Origin: an uncultured bacterium | Lineage (GTDB): Bacteria; Bacillota_I; Bacilli_A; RFN20; CAG-826 | Direction: 5' to 3' | DNA: 64,000 bases | NCBI GenBank assembly: GCA_949285665.1 | Contig: CASDYC010000001.1 | Location: 163,738-227,737 of the forward strand | Shown here: positions 1-8,960 of the stretch, one piece after another | How positions within the stretch are numbered: the stretch's first letter is position 1 | Layout: the number at the start of each line of letters is the position of its first letter | Translations under genes and position numbers: made by a program | Notes under the pieces: model-generated | What the model was told of the DNA's origin: nothing | The model's input: only the letters and a program-made list of their open reading frames with translations | Database searches by the model: none

Positions 1-1073
1 AAGGACAAAATAAAAATAAATATGGTAAATGTGCACCTGATGTCATTTGTGACGTACCAATTGGTACAATCATCATAGATGAAAAAACTAAAGAAATTCT
101 TGCTGATTTAAAAAATGATGGCGATACATTCATGGTTGCGAAAGGTGGCCGTGGAGGTAGAGGAAATTTATGTTTTAAATCACCATATAATAAAACTCCA
201 AAAATTGCTGAAAACGGGCATCCAGGAATTACAAAAAGAGTTATTTTGGAATTAAAACTTTTAGCTGATGTTGGTCTTGTTGGCTTACCAAGTGTTGGTA
301 AATCAACGTTTTTAAGCGTAGTCACAAGAGCAAATCCTTTAATAGGAAATTACGATTTTACTACAATTTCGCCTAATTTAGGTGTTTGTTATGTTGATGA
401 ATATAGAAGTTTTGTAATAGCTGATTTACCTGGTTTAATTGAAGGTGCATCAAAAGGAAAAGGACTTGGTTTTACTTTTTTACGACATATAGAACGTTGT
501 AGAGTAATTTGTCATGTTATTTCAATGGATGGACGATATGATCCAGTGGATGCATTTAAAATTATTGAAGAAGAATTAAAGTCTTATAATTCTGATTTGG
601 ATAAGAAAAAAAGAATGATTCTTGCAACTAAAACAGATGTTGATGGATCGAAAGAAAATCTAAAAAAACTTGAAAAGTATATTAATGGTAAAATTGATAT
701 AATTCCTATATCATCGGTATTACATAAAAATTTAAATACAGCTATTAATAAATTATATGAATTAGTTGAATTACAAAAAACTGAAGAAATTAATAATCCA
801 GACATTCAAAATTCATCATTTAAAAAGTATGAGTATAAAGCAAAATCAGATGATGTATTCTCTATAATTAAAGTGTCAAATAATCATTATAAAATTGTAG
901 GTGAATCTGTTGAAAAAACTTATAAATTGATGAATATATCAACTGATGAAGGTATGATGAGACTTATTAAATATTTAAACTACATAGGTGTAGATGATAA
1001 GTTAGAAGAAATGGGAGCAAAAGATGGCGACCTTGTTACACTATGTGATTTTGAATTTGAATATTTTAACTAA
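1..1073 (+). CDS. obg: GTPase Obg, 5'-truncated by window edge
   Basis: Ribosome-associated GTPase needed for large-subunit maturation and stress signalling. The reading frame is open from position 3, so the gene begins upstream of the window; the first ATG inside it (132) is not a start. The visible part has the end of the glycine-rich Obg fold (GGRGGRG near nt 147-170), the G domain with P-loop GLPSVGKST, DLPGLIEGA and the TKTD specificity motif, and a C-terminal OCT domain ending LVTLCDFEFEYFN. Its neighbour secDF starts 75 nt downstream behind its own leader. Identification is secure; only the N-terminus is missing. Confidence 0.96.
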   Translation, partial: GQNKNKYGKCAPDVICDVPIGTIIIDEKTKEILADLKNDGDTFMVAKGGRGGRGNLCFKSPYNKTPKIAENGHPGITKRVILELKLLADVGLVGLPSVGKSTFLSVVTRANPLIGNYDFTTISPNLGVCYVDEYRSFVIADLPGLIEGASKGKGLGFTFLRHIERCRVICHVISMDGRYDPVDAFKIIEEELKSYNSDLDKKKRMILATKTDVDGSKENLKKLEKYINGKIDIIPISSVLHKNLNTAINKLYELVELQKTEEINNPDIQNSSFKKYEYKAKSDDVFSIIKVSNNHYKIVGESVEKTYKLMNISTDEGMMRLIKYLNYIGVDDKLEEMGAKDGDLVTLCDFEFEYFN

Positions 1074-1080
1074 AAAATTT

Positions 1081-1104
1081 TATATTTATTTATAAATAAA
1101 TATA
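1081..1104. repeat. 24-bp perfect AT-only palindrome after obg
   Basis: Two perfectly complementary 12-bp arms (TATATTTATTTA and its complement) abut without a loop, directly after the obg stop codon and before the secDF leader. It could form a weak hairpin or cruciform and may mark the end of the obg transcript. There is no G+C in the stem and no following T-run, so it is not a standard intrinsic terminator. AT-only palindromes arise easily in this genome. Confidence 0.4.
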
Positions 1105-1148
1105 TAGTATTATATTAAACGAGTATTTATGGAAATTGAGGTTGAATT

Positions 1149-3791
1149 ATGAAGAGATTAATAGCTTATATAGGAATATTATTCACGATGATTTTAAGCG
1201 TTTGTGTTATGGCAAAACCTGTATTAACTAATGTTAGTACCGGCTATGATTATGGAACAGCTAAACAATATGTTTATCAAATTACTGATTTAGATAATAG
1301 TATTACCGATCAAGCTGGTGAAATGATTGCTGATGGAGCAATTGATGAAATCGCAAAAGAATTTGAAACTAGATTAGAAAGCTATGGTGTTGAAACATAT
1401 AATATTACAACTCAAGGTGATAATATGATTAGTGTTTCATTTTCAGCGCAAAATAAAAATGAATACGATCACATTTCTAGCTACTTAGCTTTTGATGGTA
1501 ATTTAACTTTAACTACATATGATTCAGAATACATTTATAGCAACTATAGAGGTGAAAATCTCGAGGGTAGCGAACCTATGTTCGGTGTTGAAGATGCCTA
1601 TATTGTAAGAGAAACCTTCTATCCAGCATTAGTTATACCTTTAGAAGATCCTGAAACTTTCCAACAAGCAGTCGATCATGCTCAAGAATTAAACGATCAA
1701 GCTACAAGTGATGATGAAGAACAATCTACTGAAGTTTCAAACGAAGGCAGATTTTATCTTTGGAGCAACTGGAAAGAAGGAGATACATTTGAAGCTGCTA
1801 ATAACAACGTTAACATTCAAAGAAAATTAATTTTATATTTCGACTATAACAATATTTGGTATGAACAAACAACTGACGAACATAAATCTATTTGTATTTA
1901 TTTCAACGTTGAAGGTAGTGAAGATGCAACAGATATTAATGATATAAACTGGAATAATGTTGCAACGGCAAATGAAAATGCTAAATATTATATGCATTTA
2001 ATGAATGCCAGTCATTTAAATTATAGAGTTAATTTATTATATTCAAATGATGTTAATCCTCTTGTTGAAGAATTAGTTAATCTTCAAAATAATATTTCTG
2101 TTAATGTTTCTACAACTTTAATTTGTTTCATCGCAGCTTATTTAGTTATATTATTTATTGCCTCTGTTTTATATAGAGTCAATGGTTTTAACTTAATAAT
2201 CTCTGCAGGATTTGCATTTGTAATTTTATTAGCAATCGTTAATGGAATTGGATCTATATTTACAGTTGCTTCATTAATTGGTTGTGTCGCTTCATTAGTT
2301 TTATTTATTTCAAGTAATCTTATTTATGCACATAAGTTAAAAGTAAACTTAGAAAAAGGTAAAACTATCAAAAAAGCATATTTAGATGCTTCAAAATCTG
2401 CAAGTATATTAACAGTTGATATTTCAATTGTTACTTTAATTCTAGGAGCTATTATCTATTTACTTGGCGGAAGCTTTGTTTCTGGATTTGGAGTTGCCTT
2501 ATTCTTTGCAAGTATTATTAATTTACTTATGAATCCTATTATTAATAGAATTATGACTTATTTCTTTATAAATACTTCAATTTGCCAAAAACATTTGAGT
2601 TTATTAGGTGTTACTAAGGCTGAAAAACCAAGTGAAGAAGTTGAACAGAAAGAAGGAAAGGATGCTACAGTTGAAAAGAAGAAGGTTTTTACAAAACAAG
2701 GAATTGTTGGAATTGTATTTGCCTTATTAACTGTTGCAAGCATTACAACAATTACATATTTTGGTGTTACTTCAAGTCCATTTGAAGAAACTAATTTAAT
2801 TTCCACCCCAGATAAAATTTATTTAAGAGTTGAAGATGATAATTTAGAATTTAGCGAAATTAATCAAGTTGAACAAAAGTTAGATTATATTTCATTTGAA
2901 GGCCTTGATGAAAATGAAAAAATCTATACAAATGTAACAACACATGAATACACAGACTACACAAATGATAATCAAGATGACTCTGTTCAATATGATTACA
3001 TTATTTATGAAATCAATTTATCTGATAATATAGATGTAAACGAAAATTTATTTACATATGAAAGTGAAAGTGGTTTAGCTTTAGATGAAGCATTAGATCT
3101 TGTATTTGCTGATCAATATGTCGATATTGCTCCAAGTTCAAATTATGGAACTGTTGATACATTTAGAGTTAGCGAGATTGCTCTTGCATCATCAATTGCA
3201 ATTATTTGTGCAAGTATATATTTAATGATAAGATTTGGCTTATCAAGAGGCTTGGCCGCTTTATTAATAAGCTTTATGACCTCTGGTTTTGCTCTTTCCA
3301 TTTTTGCGATGATTAGAATTCAAGTTAATATGTATATTGGCTTAGCTGCCTTATTTGTTATGGTTTTAACTCTGTTAGCTGTTACAATATCATCATATCT
3401 TAACAAAGAATCACTTAAAGAATCAAAAATTGCTAATTTAACAATTGATGATAAAGAAAACATTTCCAAAAAGAACACTAAAGAAATTACTTTGTATATC
3501 TTATTTGTAATTGCAAGTTCATTCTTAATTACGTTAATTTTTACCGGATTTAGTGTAGGTGCATTACAAAATGTATTTGCTATTTCCATGCTTTGTGGAA
3601 GTGTCATTTCATGTTTATTAGTCCTTATAATTTATGAACCATTTACTTTCGCTTTGATGAAATTAATTAATAAGATTGTTGCTAATCGTAAACCTTCAAA
3701 GAATAAGAAAAAGGCATTAAAACAACAACATAAACAACGTCAAAGAGGAAAAGAACTCGAAGAAGCTACATTTATTGGAATTAATGATTAG
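1149..3791 (+). CDS. secDF: Fused protein translocase subunit SecDF
   Basis: Membrane protein that helps pull secreted proteins through SecYEG using proton motive force. At 880 residues it has the fused SecD-SecF layout: a start TM segment, a periplasmic-type P1 region (about 30-310), a TM bundle (about 320-480), a charged linker (about 490-510), a second TM and extracellular region, and a last TM bundle (about 675-840) with a basic tail. The D1 motif is eroded: where SecD has LGLDLxGG this protein has TGYDYGT. The start ATG follows a GAGG Shine-Dalgarno in ttgaggttga. recJ overlaps its 3' end. Assigned from architecture and the secDF-recJ-rel gene order. Confidence 0.85.
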   Translation: MKRLIAYIGILFTMILSVCVMAKPVLTNVSTGYDYGTAKQYVYQITDLDNSITDQAGEMIADGAIDEIAKEFETRLESYGVETYNITTQGDNMISVSFSAQNKNEYDHISSYLAFDGNLTLTTYDSEYIYSNYRGENLEGSEPMFGVEDAYIVRETFYPALVIPLEDPETFQQAVDHAQELNDQATSDDEEQSTEVSNEGRFYLWSNWKEGDTFEAANNNVNIQRKLILYFDYNNIWYEQTTDEHKSICIYFNVEGSEDATDINDINWNNVATANENAKYYMHLMNASHLNYRVNLLYSNDVNPLVEELVNLQNNISVNVSTTLICFIAAYLVILFIASVLYRVNGFNLIISAGFAFVILLAIVNGIGSIFTVASLIGCVASLVLFISSNLIYAHKLKVNLEKGKTIKKAYLDASKSASILTVDISIVTLILGAIIYLLGGSFVSGFGVALFFASIINLLMNPIINRIMTYFFINTSICQKHLSLLGVTKAEKPSEEVEQKEGKDATVEKKKVFTKQGIVGIVFALLTVASITTITYFGVTSSPFEETNLISTPDKIYLRVEDDNLEFSEINQVEQKLDYISFEGLDENEKIYTNVTTHEYTDYTNDNQDDSVQYDYIIYEINLSDNIDVNENLFTYESESGLALDEALDLVFADQYVDIAPSSNYGTVDTFRVSEIALASSIAIICASIYLMIRFGLSRGLAALLISFMTSGFALSIFAMIRIQVNMYIGLAALFVMVLTLLAVTISSYLNKESLKESKIANLTIDDKENISKKNTKEITLYILFVIASSFLITLIFTGFSVGALQNVFAISMLCGSVISCLLVLIIYEPFTFALMKLINKIVANRKPSKNKKKALKQQHKQRQRGKELEEATFIGIND

Positions 3792-5340
3792 TTTTTTAGA
3801 TAAATTATTAAAATATTACAATATTTCTTTAGAAGATTTTAAAAATTTAAATAAAGAGACAAACATTGATGATTTAATCACCATTAATAATTTTAAAAAT
3901 GGTGTTGAATCATCTTTTTTTGTAAAAGAATGTATAAAAAAGAATAAAAAAATATTAGTTTTTGGCGATTATGATGCTGATGGTATGTTAGCTACATCAA
4001 TTTTAGTTTATACATTTAAAAAATTAAACTTTAATAATTACGGATTTTATATACCAAGTAGATATAAAGATGGATATGGTTTAAATGTTGATGAAGTTAA
4101 AATTTTTAAAGAGAAAAATTATGAAGTTATAATATGTGTTGATAATGGGATTTCACAATTTGAGGCCATAAAATACGCTAAAGAAAACAATATCGATGTT
4201 GTAATTTGTGATCACCATGAAATTACAAATAAAAATATACTACCCGATTCAAAATATATTATTCATCCCCAATTTTCTAGTCTAAAACAAATTTGCAGTG
4301 GTGCCTTTACGTCATTAGTTTTAGCAAATTCATTAATAGAACAAGTTGATGAATATTTGATTGCGCTTGCAACAATTTCTACTTTTACAGATATGATGGT
4401 TTTAAAAGATAATAATTTTAATTTTGTTAGATATGGTTTAAAAATTATTAATAAAAATAATTTTTTACAACTTAATTTGTTGTCGGAAAACAAATTTATT
4501 GATGAAACAATTATTTCATCTTTAGTTGGTCCAAAAATCAATTCTGTTGGAAGATTATCAGAAAATTATGAATCTTGTAATGTTATTAGATTTTTTGTAT
4601 CAAATAATAATGATGAAATTTTAAAATATTATCAGTTTATTAATAATTTAAATATTGAAAGAAAAAATTTATCAAATTCTTTTGATTTAAATTCTTTAAA
4701 CAAAAATGATTTTGTAATAGTAGATATAGTAAACCAAAAAGAAGGAATGTTGGGCCTTTTATGTAATAGAGCGCTTTTCAAATATAAACTTCCTACAATA
4801 TTATTTACTTATGATTTTAATGATCCTAGATATTTAAAAGGTTCTGCTAGAGTTAGTGGTGGTTATTCTTTAATAGATTTTTTTAAAAATTCAAATGAAT
4901 TATTGGTTAAATTTGGAGGACATGAATCTGCAGCCGGTTTAACTATTGAAACTAGTAAATTTAACGAATTTAGAGATTTTTGTTTTGAATATTTTAAAAA
5001 TAATAAAAATAATTATGAGAAAAAAATTGAATATATTGATATTAATCTTACTGATTTGACTTTAGAAAATTATTATCAATTGTTACAATTTGGACCTTTT
5101 GGAATTGGAAGAGAAATGCCAATTTTTAAACTTAGTGGTTTTCCAATAAAAAGCTTTTCTTTTTCTAAAGATAATAAACATATAATTACACCAATTAGTT
5201 TAAAAAGCAAAATAGTATGGTGGAATTTTAAACCAAATGTTTTAGAAAATAAAAAATCAATAGATTTATATGGTAAATTCACTTTAAATGTCTTTAATAA
5301 TAAAGAAAATTTAAATTTTAATATAATAAATGATGACTAA
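3784..5340 (+). CDS. recJ: Single-strand DNA exonuclease RecJ (short form)
   Basis: 5'-3' ssDNA exonuclease of recombination and repair. The DHH-family motifs are clear: FGDYDADG (metal-binding aspartates), VDNGIS, CDHHE, and the DHHA1-type GGHESAAGLT near the C-terminus. I take ATG 3784, which overlaps the secDF stop by 8 nt (ATGATTAG); a TTG nine bases earlier is less likely. At 518 residues it is shorter than most Bacillota RecJ proteins because the C-terminal OB-like region is reduced. It is probably translationally coupled to secDF, with rel just downstream under its own promoter. Confidence 0.92.
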   Translation: MISFLDKLLKYYNISLEDFKNLNKETNIDDLITINNFKNGVESSFFVKECIKKNKKILVFGDYDADGMLATSILVYTFKKLNFNNYGFYIPSRYKDGYGLNVDEVKIFKEKNYEVIICVDNGISQFEAIKYAKENNIDVVICDHHEITNKNILPDSKYIIHPQFSSLKQICSGAFTSLVLANSLIEQVDEYLIALATISTFTDMMVLKDNNFNFVRYGLKIINKNNFLQLNLLSENKFIDETIISSLVGPKINSVGRLSENYESCNVIRFFVSNNNDEILKYYQFINNLNIERKNLSNSFDLNSLNKNDFVIVDIVNQKEGMLGLLCNRALFKYKLPTILFTYDFNDPRYLKGSARVSGGYSLIDFFKNSNELLVKFGGHESAAGLTIETSKFNEFRDFCFEYFKNNKNNYEKKIEYIDINLTDLTLENYYQLLQFGPFGIGREMPIFKLSGFPIKSFSFSKDNKHIITPISLKSKIVWWNFKPNVLENKKSIDLYGKFTLNVFNNKENLNFNIINDD

Positions 5341-5360
5341 TTTTATAAAAAATCTATAAT
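5333..5360 (+). promoter_or_regulatory. Putative sigma-A promoter of rel, leaderless
   Basis: ATGACT (5333-5338), 16-bp spacer, TATAAT (5355-5360). The rel ATG lies only 6 nt after the -10 box, so transcription should start at or next to the A of ATG. No Shine-Dalgarno sequence precedes the start. Confidence 0.6.
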
Positions 5361-5366
5361 AGAGAT

Positions 5367-7580
5367 ATGGCAGAAAATAAAACGAATAAAAATGAGATAA
5401 AAGAACATACATTTGAGGATTTACAAGAATCTTATTTTGAATATATAACAAATCAACAAGACCGGGATAAAATAAAAGAAGCATATGAATATGCTAAAGA
5501 AAAACATGAAGGTCAATTTAGAAAAAGCGGTGAACCCTATATTTGCCATCCTTTAGAAGTTGCATATATCATATCTAAGTTACATGGTGGACCTTCAACA
5601 ATAGAAGCTGGTTTATTACATGATGTTGTTGAAGATACAGATGCAACAATTGAGGATATTAAAAATAAATTTGGAAACGATGTCGCCCTACTAGTTGATT
5701 CTTTGACAAAAATTCAACGTTTAAAGCTATCTAAAAAGAAAGATATTGATTTTGATGCAGAAGATCATCGAAAAATACTTTTAGGTATGGCAAAAGATAT
5801 TCGTGTCATTGTTGTAAAACTTGCTGATAGATTACATAATTTAAGAACTCTTGACTCTTTAAGTCCAGATAGACAAGTTGCTATGGCAAAAGATACTTTA
5901 GAAATATATGCACCTATTGCTCATAGACTTGGTATGTATAAGATTAAATCCGAATTAGAAGATTTATCTTTAAAATATATTGAACCAGATATTTATAACT
6001 ATATTTCAAATCTTCTTGATCAAAGAACTAAAAATAGAAAAAAATCATTAGATAATTTAAAAAAGAAAATTGCCGATTTATTATATGAGGCAAAAATTCC
6101 TTTCCAAATTGAATCAAGAATAAAATCTATTTATTCAATTTATAAAAAAATATACGTTAAAATGCATAATTTTGACGATATTTATGATATTTTAGCATTA
6201 AGAATTATAACTGAAACCGAGCTTAATTGTTATGAAATTCTTGGTATTATTCATGCTACATATAAACCAGTACCAGGAAGATTTAAAGATTATATAGCTG
6301 TACCAAAACCAAATATGTATCAATCTTTACATACAACAATTATGGCCGGAGATGGTAATGTTTTTGAGGTTCAAATTCGAACAAAAGAAATGGATGAAGT
6401 AGCAGAAACGGGTATCGCTGCACATTGGAGATATAAAGAAGGATCAAATTACAATCCAAAACAAGAGCAAAAAGAAATTGAAGAAAAATTACATTGGTTT
6501 AGAGACTTTTTACAAATTTCAAATGATAGTAAAAAGAGTACAGCTGCTCAAGAATATCTTTCAAATTTATCAAAAGATATTTTTGAAGCTAACGTTTATG
6601 TTTTTACACCTAAAGGTAAAGTAGTAGATTTACCAAATGGTTCAACACCTATTGATTTTGCTTATAAAATTCATACAAAAGTAGGCGATACAGCTTCAGG
6701 CGCTGTTGTTAATGGAGTATTAGTTCCATTAAATACAGTTTTAAAAACGGCAGATATTGTAGAAATTAAAACTAATCCAAATTCACCCGGACCTTCAGAA
6801 GGTTGGTTAAAATTTGCTAAAACAGCAACCGCTATTAATAGAATTAAAAAATTTATCGCTAAAAAGAATAGCGAATATCAAAAAGATGATAAAATTAAGA
6901 TTGGAAAACAGGGTTTAATTGATTGCTTTAGAGAAGCTGGAATATCAGAAAATGATACAATCAACTTAATATCTACTAATAAAGTACTAAATAACTACCA
7001 TTTTTCTACTATTGATGAATTATATGTTGGAGTTGCAAATCATAATCCTCTACCAAGTGCAATATTATCATTTTTGAATTTAAATAATAAAAAAACTCGT
7101 TTTAAGTTAATAAATAAAAATAAAAAACAACTTTCTAACATACCTGTAACTGTTAAAAATGTAGATGATGTTGCAATTACATTGGCAAATTGTTGTTCAC
7201 CAATTCCAGGTGATGACATTGTCGGTTATATTACTAAAGGAAGAGGTATAACTGTTCACAGAAAGAATTGTCCAAATATCGTTCACGAAAAAGAAAGATT
7301 AATAGAAGTTGAGTGGAAGCAAAATTTAGGTTTAGGAACATATCCCGTTGATATTTCTATAAGTTCAAATGATAGAAAAGATCTATTAGTTGATTTAATG
7401 AATCTATTTTCAATTAACAAAATTGCAGTTTCTAAATTAAATGCAAAATCATTTCCAGATACTATGATAGCAACATTTACAGCTACAATTTATGTAAGTG
7501 ATGCAAAAACTTTACAAGATATTTTTAATATGATTTTAAATATTAAAGGTGTTTTTGAAGTTAAAAGAATTATTCACTAA
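5367..7580 (+). CDS. rel: Bifunctional (p)ppGpp synthetase/hydrolase Rel
   Basis: Makes and degrades the stringent-response alarmone (p)ppGpp. The domain order is complete for a 737-residue long RSH protein: HD hydrolase (CHPLEVAYI then LLHDVVEDT), synthetase (RFKDYIAVPKPN, YQSLHTT, EVQIRT), TGS (VYVFTPKGKVVDLP), a zinc-finger/CC region (LANCCSPIPGDDIVGY), and a C-terminal ACT domain. Both catalytic centres look intact, so one protein likely does both reactions. It sits between recJ and hisS, the usual Bacillota position. Its start is unusually close to its -10 box. Confidence 0.97.
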   Translation: MAENKTNKNEIKEHTFEDLQESYFEYITNQQDRDKIKEAYEYAKEKHEGQFRKSGEPYICHPLEVAYIISKLHGGPSTIEAGLLHDVVEDTDATIEDIKNKFGNDVALLVDSLTKIQRLKLSKKKDIDFDAEDHRKILLGMAKDIRVIVVKLADRLHNLRTLDSLSPDRQVAMAKDTLEIYAPIAHRLGMYKIKSELEDLSLKYIEPDIYNYISNLLDQRTKNRKKSLDNLKKKIADLLYEAKIPFQIESRIKSIYSIYKKIYVKMHNFDDIYDILALRIITETELNCYEILGIIHATYKPVPGRFKDYIAVPKPNMYQSLHTTIMAGDGNVFEVQIRTKEMDEVAETGIAAHWRYKEGSNYNPKQEQKEIEEKLHWFRDFLQISNDSKKSTAAQEYLSNLSKDIFEANVYVFTPKGKVVDLPNGSTPIDFAYKIHTKVGDTASGAVVNGVLVPLNTVLKTADIVEIKTNPNSPGPSEGWLKFAKTATAINRIKKFIAKKNSEYQKDDKIKIGKQGLIDCFREAGISENDTINLISTNKVLNNYHFSTIDELYVGVANHNPLPSAILSFLNLNNKKTRFKLINKNKKQLSNIPVTVKNVDDVAITLANCCSPIPGDDIVGYITKGRGITVHRKNCPNIVHEKERLIEVEWKQNLGLGTYPVDISISSNDRKDLLVDLMNLFSINKIAVSKLNAKSFPDTMIATFTATIYVSDAKTLQDIFNMILNIKGVFEVKRIIH

Positions 7581-7607
7581 TTATTTAGTGCAAAATATTG
7601 TCTTTGA

Positions 7608-7636
7608 TTTACTTCATACTAATTAATTAGTATAAT
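7608..7636 (+). promoter_or_regulatory. Putative sigma-A promoter of hisS-aspS-tkt
   Basis: TTTACT (7608-7613), 17-bp spacer, TATAAT (7631-7636), followed by a Shine-Dalgarno (AGAGG) and the hisS ATG at 7654. The spacer carries an 18-bp perfect palindrome that runs into the -10 box. Confidence 0.65.
7616..7633. repeat. 18-bp perfect palindrome in the hisS promoter
   Basis: ATACTAATTAATTAGTAT is its own reverse complement and covers the promoter spacer plus the first three bases of the -10 box. Its position suits an operator for a dimeric repressor; no regulator is identified. It is AT-rich, so chance is possible. Confidence 0.45.
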
Positions 7637-7653
7637 TTTACAGAGGTTTTTGT

Positions 7654-8949
7654 ATGGAGTATACTGTTTTAAAGGGAACACACGATATTATTAATAACGA
7701 AGCATATAATTATTCATATATTGAAAATTTATTATCAAATATCGCTAGGATATATAATTTTAAAGAATTTAGAACACCTATTATTGAAAAAACTAGTTTG
7801 TTCGTTCGTTCAGTTGGAGAATCAAGTGATGTTGTACGAAAAGAAATGTATTCATTCCTTGATAAAGGTGAACGTGAAATTACATTAAGACCTGAATTTA
7901 CTGCTGGAATTATCAGAAGTATTGTTAATAATAAATTACTTTTTAATGATGTTCCTGTAAAAGCATTTTATTGTGGTCCTGTTTTTAGATATGAAAGACC
8001 ACAATTAGGTAGATATAGACAATTTAATCAATTTGGTATCGAAATTGTTGGTTCGAATTCATATTTAAGAGAAGTTGAATGCATTGTTTTTGGATATAAC
8101 GCCTTAAAAATGCTTGGGTTTAAAGATGTAAGATTAGTAATAAATACACTAGGTGATGCAAATTCAAGAAAATTATATAAAGAAAAATTAGTTGAATATT
8201 TTTCTAAACATATAGATGAAATGTGTACAGATTGTCATGAAAGATTAGAAATTAATCCATTAAGAATATTGGATTGTAAAAATGAAGACGATCAACACAT
8301 TATTTTTAATGCACCAAAAATTTCTGATTTTTTAAGTAAAGAATCTAATGAAAGATTTCAGAATATTCTTAATTGTTTAGATATTCTTGGTGTTGAATAT
8401 ACAGTTGATGAAAGATTAGTTAGAGGACTTGATTATTATAGTGAAACTGTTTTTGAATACCATTACACATCAGAAAAAGGCATTAATTATGGAGCAATTG
8501 GCGGCGGTGGTTTTTATAATAGTTTAGTAAAAGAAATTGGTGGTCCTGATGTTAGTGGTGTCGGATTATCATTTGGAATAGAGAGACTTTTTAATATATT
8601 AAAAGACAATAATTTGTTAGCGAAAGATGACGGTTTGGATGTTTATATAATTCCAATTGACAATATTTCAAATCAATACTTATCAGTTTTATTTACTACA
8701 ATTAGGGATTATGGATTTTCCTGTGATATTAACCTTGAATCTTCATCATTTTCTAGCAGTTTTAAAAAAGCTGAAAGAAACAATGCAAAATTTGCAATTA
8801 TTGTTGGAGAAGAAGAAGTCAATACTCACATCTTAACTGTTAAGAATATTGCGACAAAAGAACAATTTAAAGTTGTTGAAAACGATTTAATTTCATTTTT
8901 AGATAAAAATTTAGAAGATCACAATGACAATGATCATTGTCACGAATAA
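7654..8949 (+). CDS. hisS: Histidyl-tRNA synthetase
   Basis: Class II aminoacyl-tRNA synthetase charging tRNA-His in the cytoplasm. Residues support it clearly: motif 2 region FRYERPQLGRYRQFNQFG, the histidine-specific LVRGLDYYSETVFEY, and GGGGFYNSLV...GLSFGIERLF (motif 3). At 431 residues it matches the family. An SD (AGAGG) precedes the ATG. The last residues form an Asp/Asn/His-rich tail (EDHNDNDHCHE), part of which is encoded by an 18-bp palindrome. aspS follows 11 nt later, as in many Bacillota. Confidence 0.97.
   Translation: MEYTVLKGTHDIINNEAYNYSYIENLLSNIARIYNFKEFRTPIIEKTSLFVRSVGESSDVVRKEMYSFLDKGEREITLRPEFTAGIIRSIVNNKLLFNDVPVKAFYCGPVFRYERPQLGRYRQFNQFGIEIVGSNSYLREVECIVFGYNALKMLGFKDVRLVINTLGDANSRKLYKEKLVEYFSKHIDEMCTDCHERLEINPLRILDCKNEDDQHIIFNAPKISDFLSKESNERFQNILNCLDILGVEYTVDERLVRGLDYYSETVFEYHYTSEKGINYGAIGGGGFYNSLVKEIGGPDVSGVGLSFGIERLFNILKDNNLLAKDDGLDVYIIPIDNISNQYLSVLFTTIRDYGFSCDINLESSSFSSSFKKAERNNAKFAIIVGEEEVNTHILTVKNIATKEQFKVVENDLISFLDKNLEDHNDNDHCHE
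8925..8942. repeat. 18-bp perfect palindrome at the hisS/aspS junction
   Basis: TGACAATGATCATTGTCA is perfectly self-complementary, of mixed composition, and lies in the last hisS codons only 18 bp before the aspS ATG and just before its SD (AGAGGG). It could act as an operator or as an mRNA hairpin affecting aspS translation. No known motif is recognised. Confidence 0.5.
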
Positions 8950-8960
8950 TAGAGGGTTTT

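Noticed and set aside
132..134. ATG 132 as the obg start
   Set aside because: The frame is open and Obg-like from position 3; the fold would be cut in half.
7581..7653. T-box riboswitch upstream of hisS
   Set aside because: The leader is only 73 nt, with no specifier stem, AG bulge or T-box sequence (TGGnACC).
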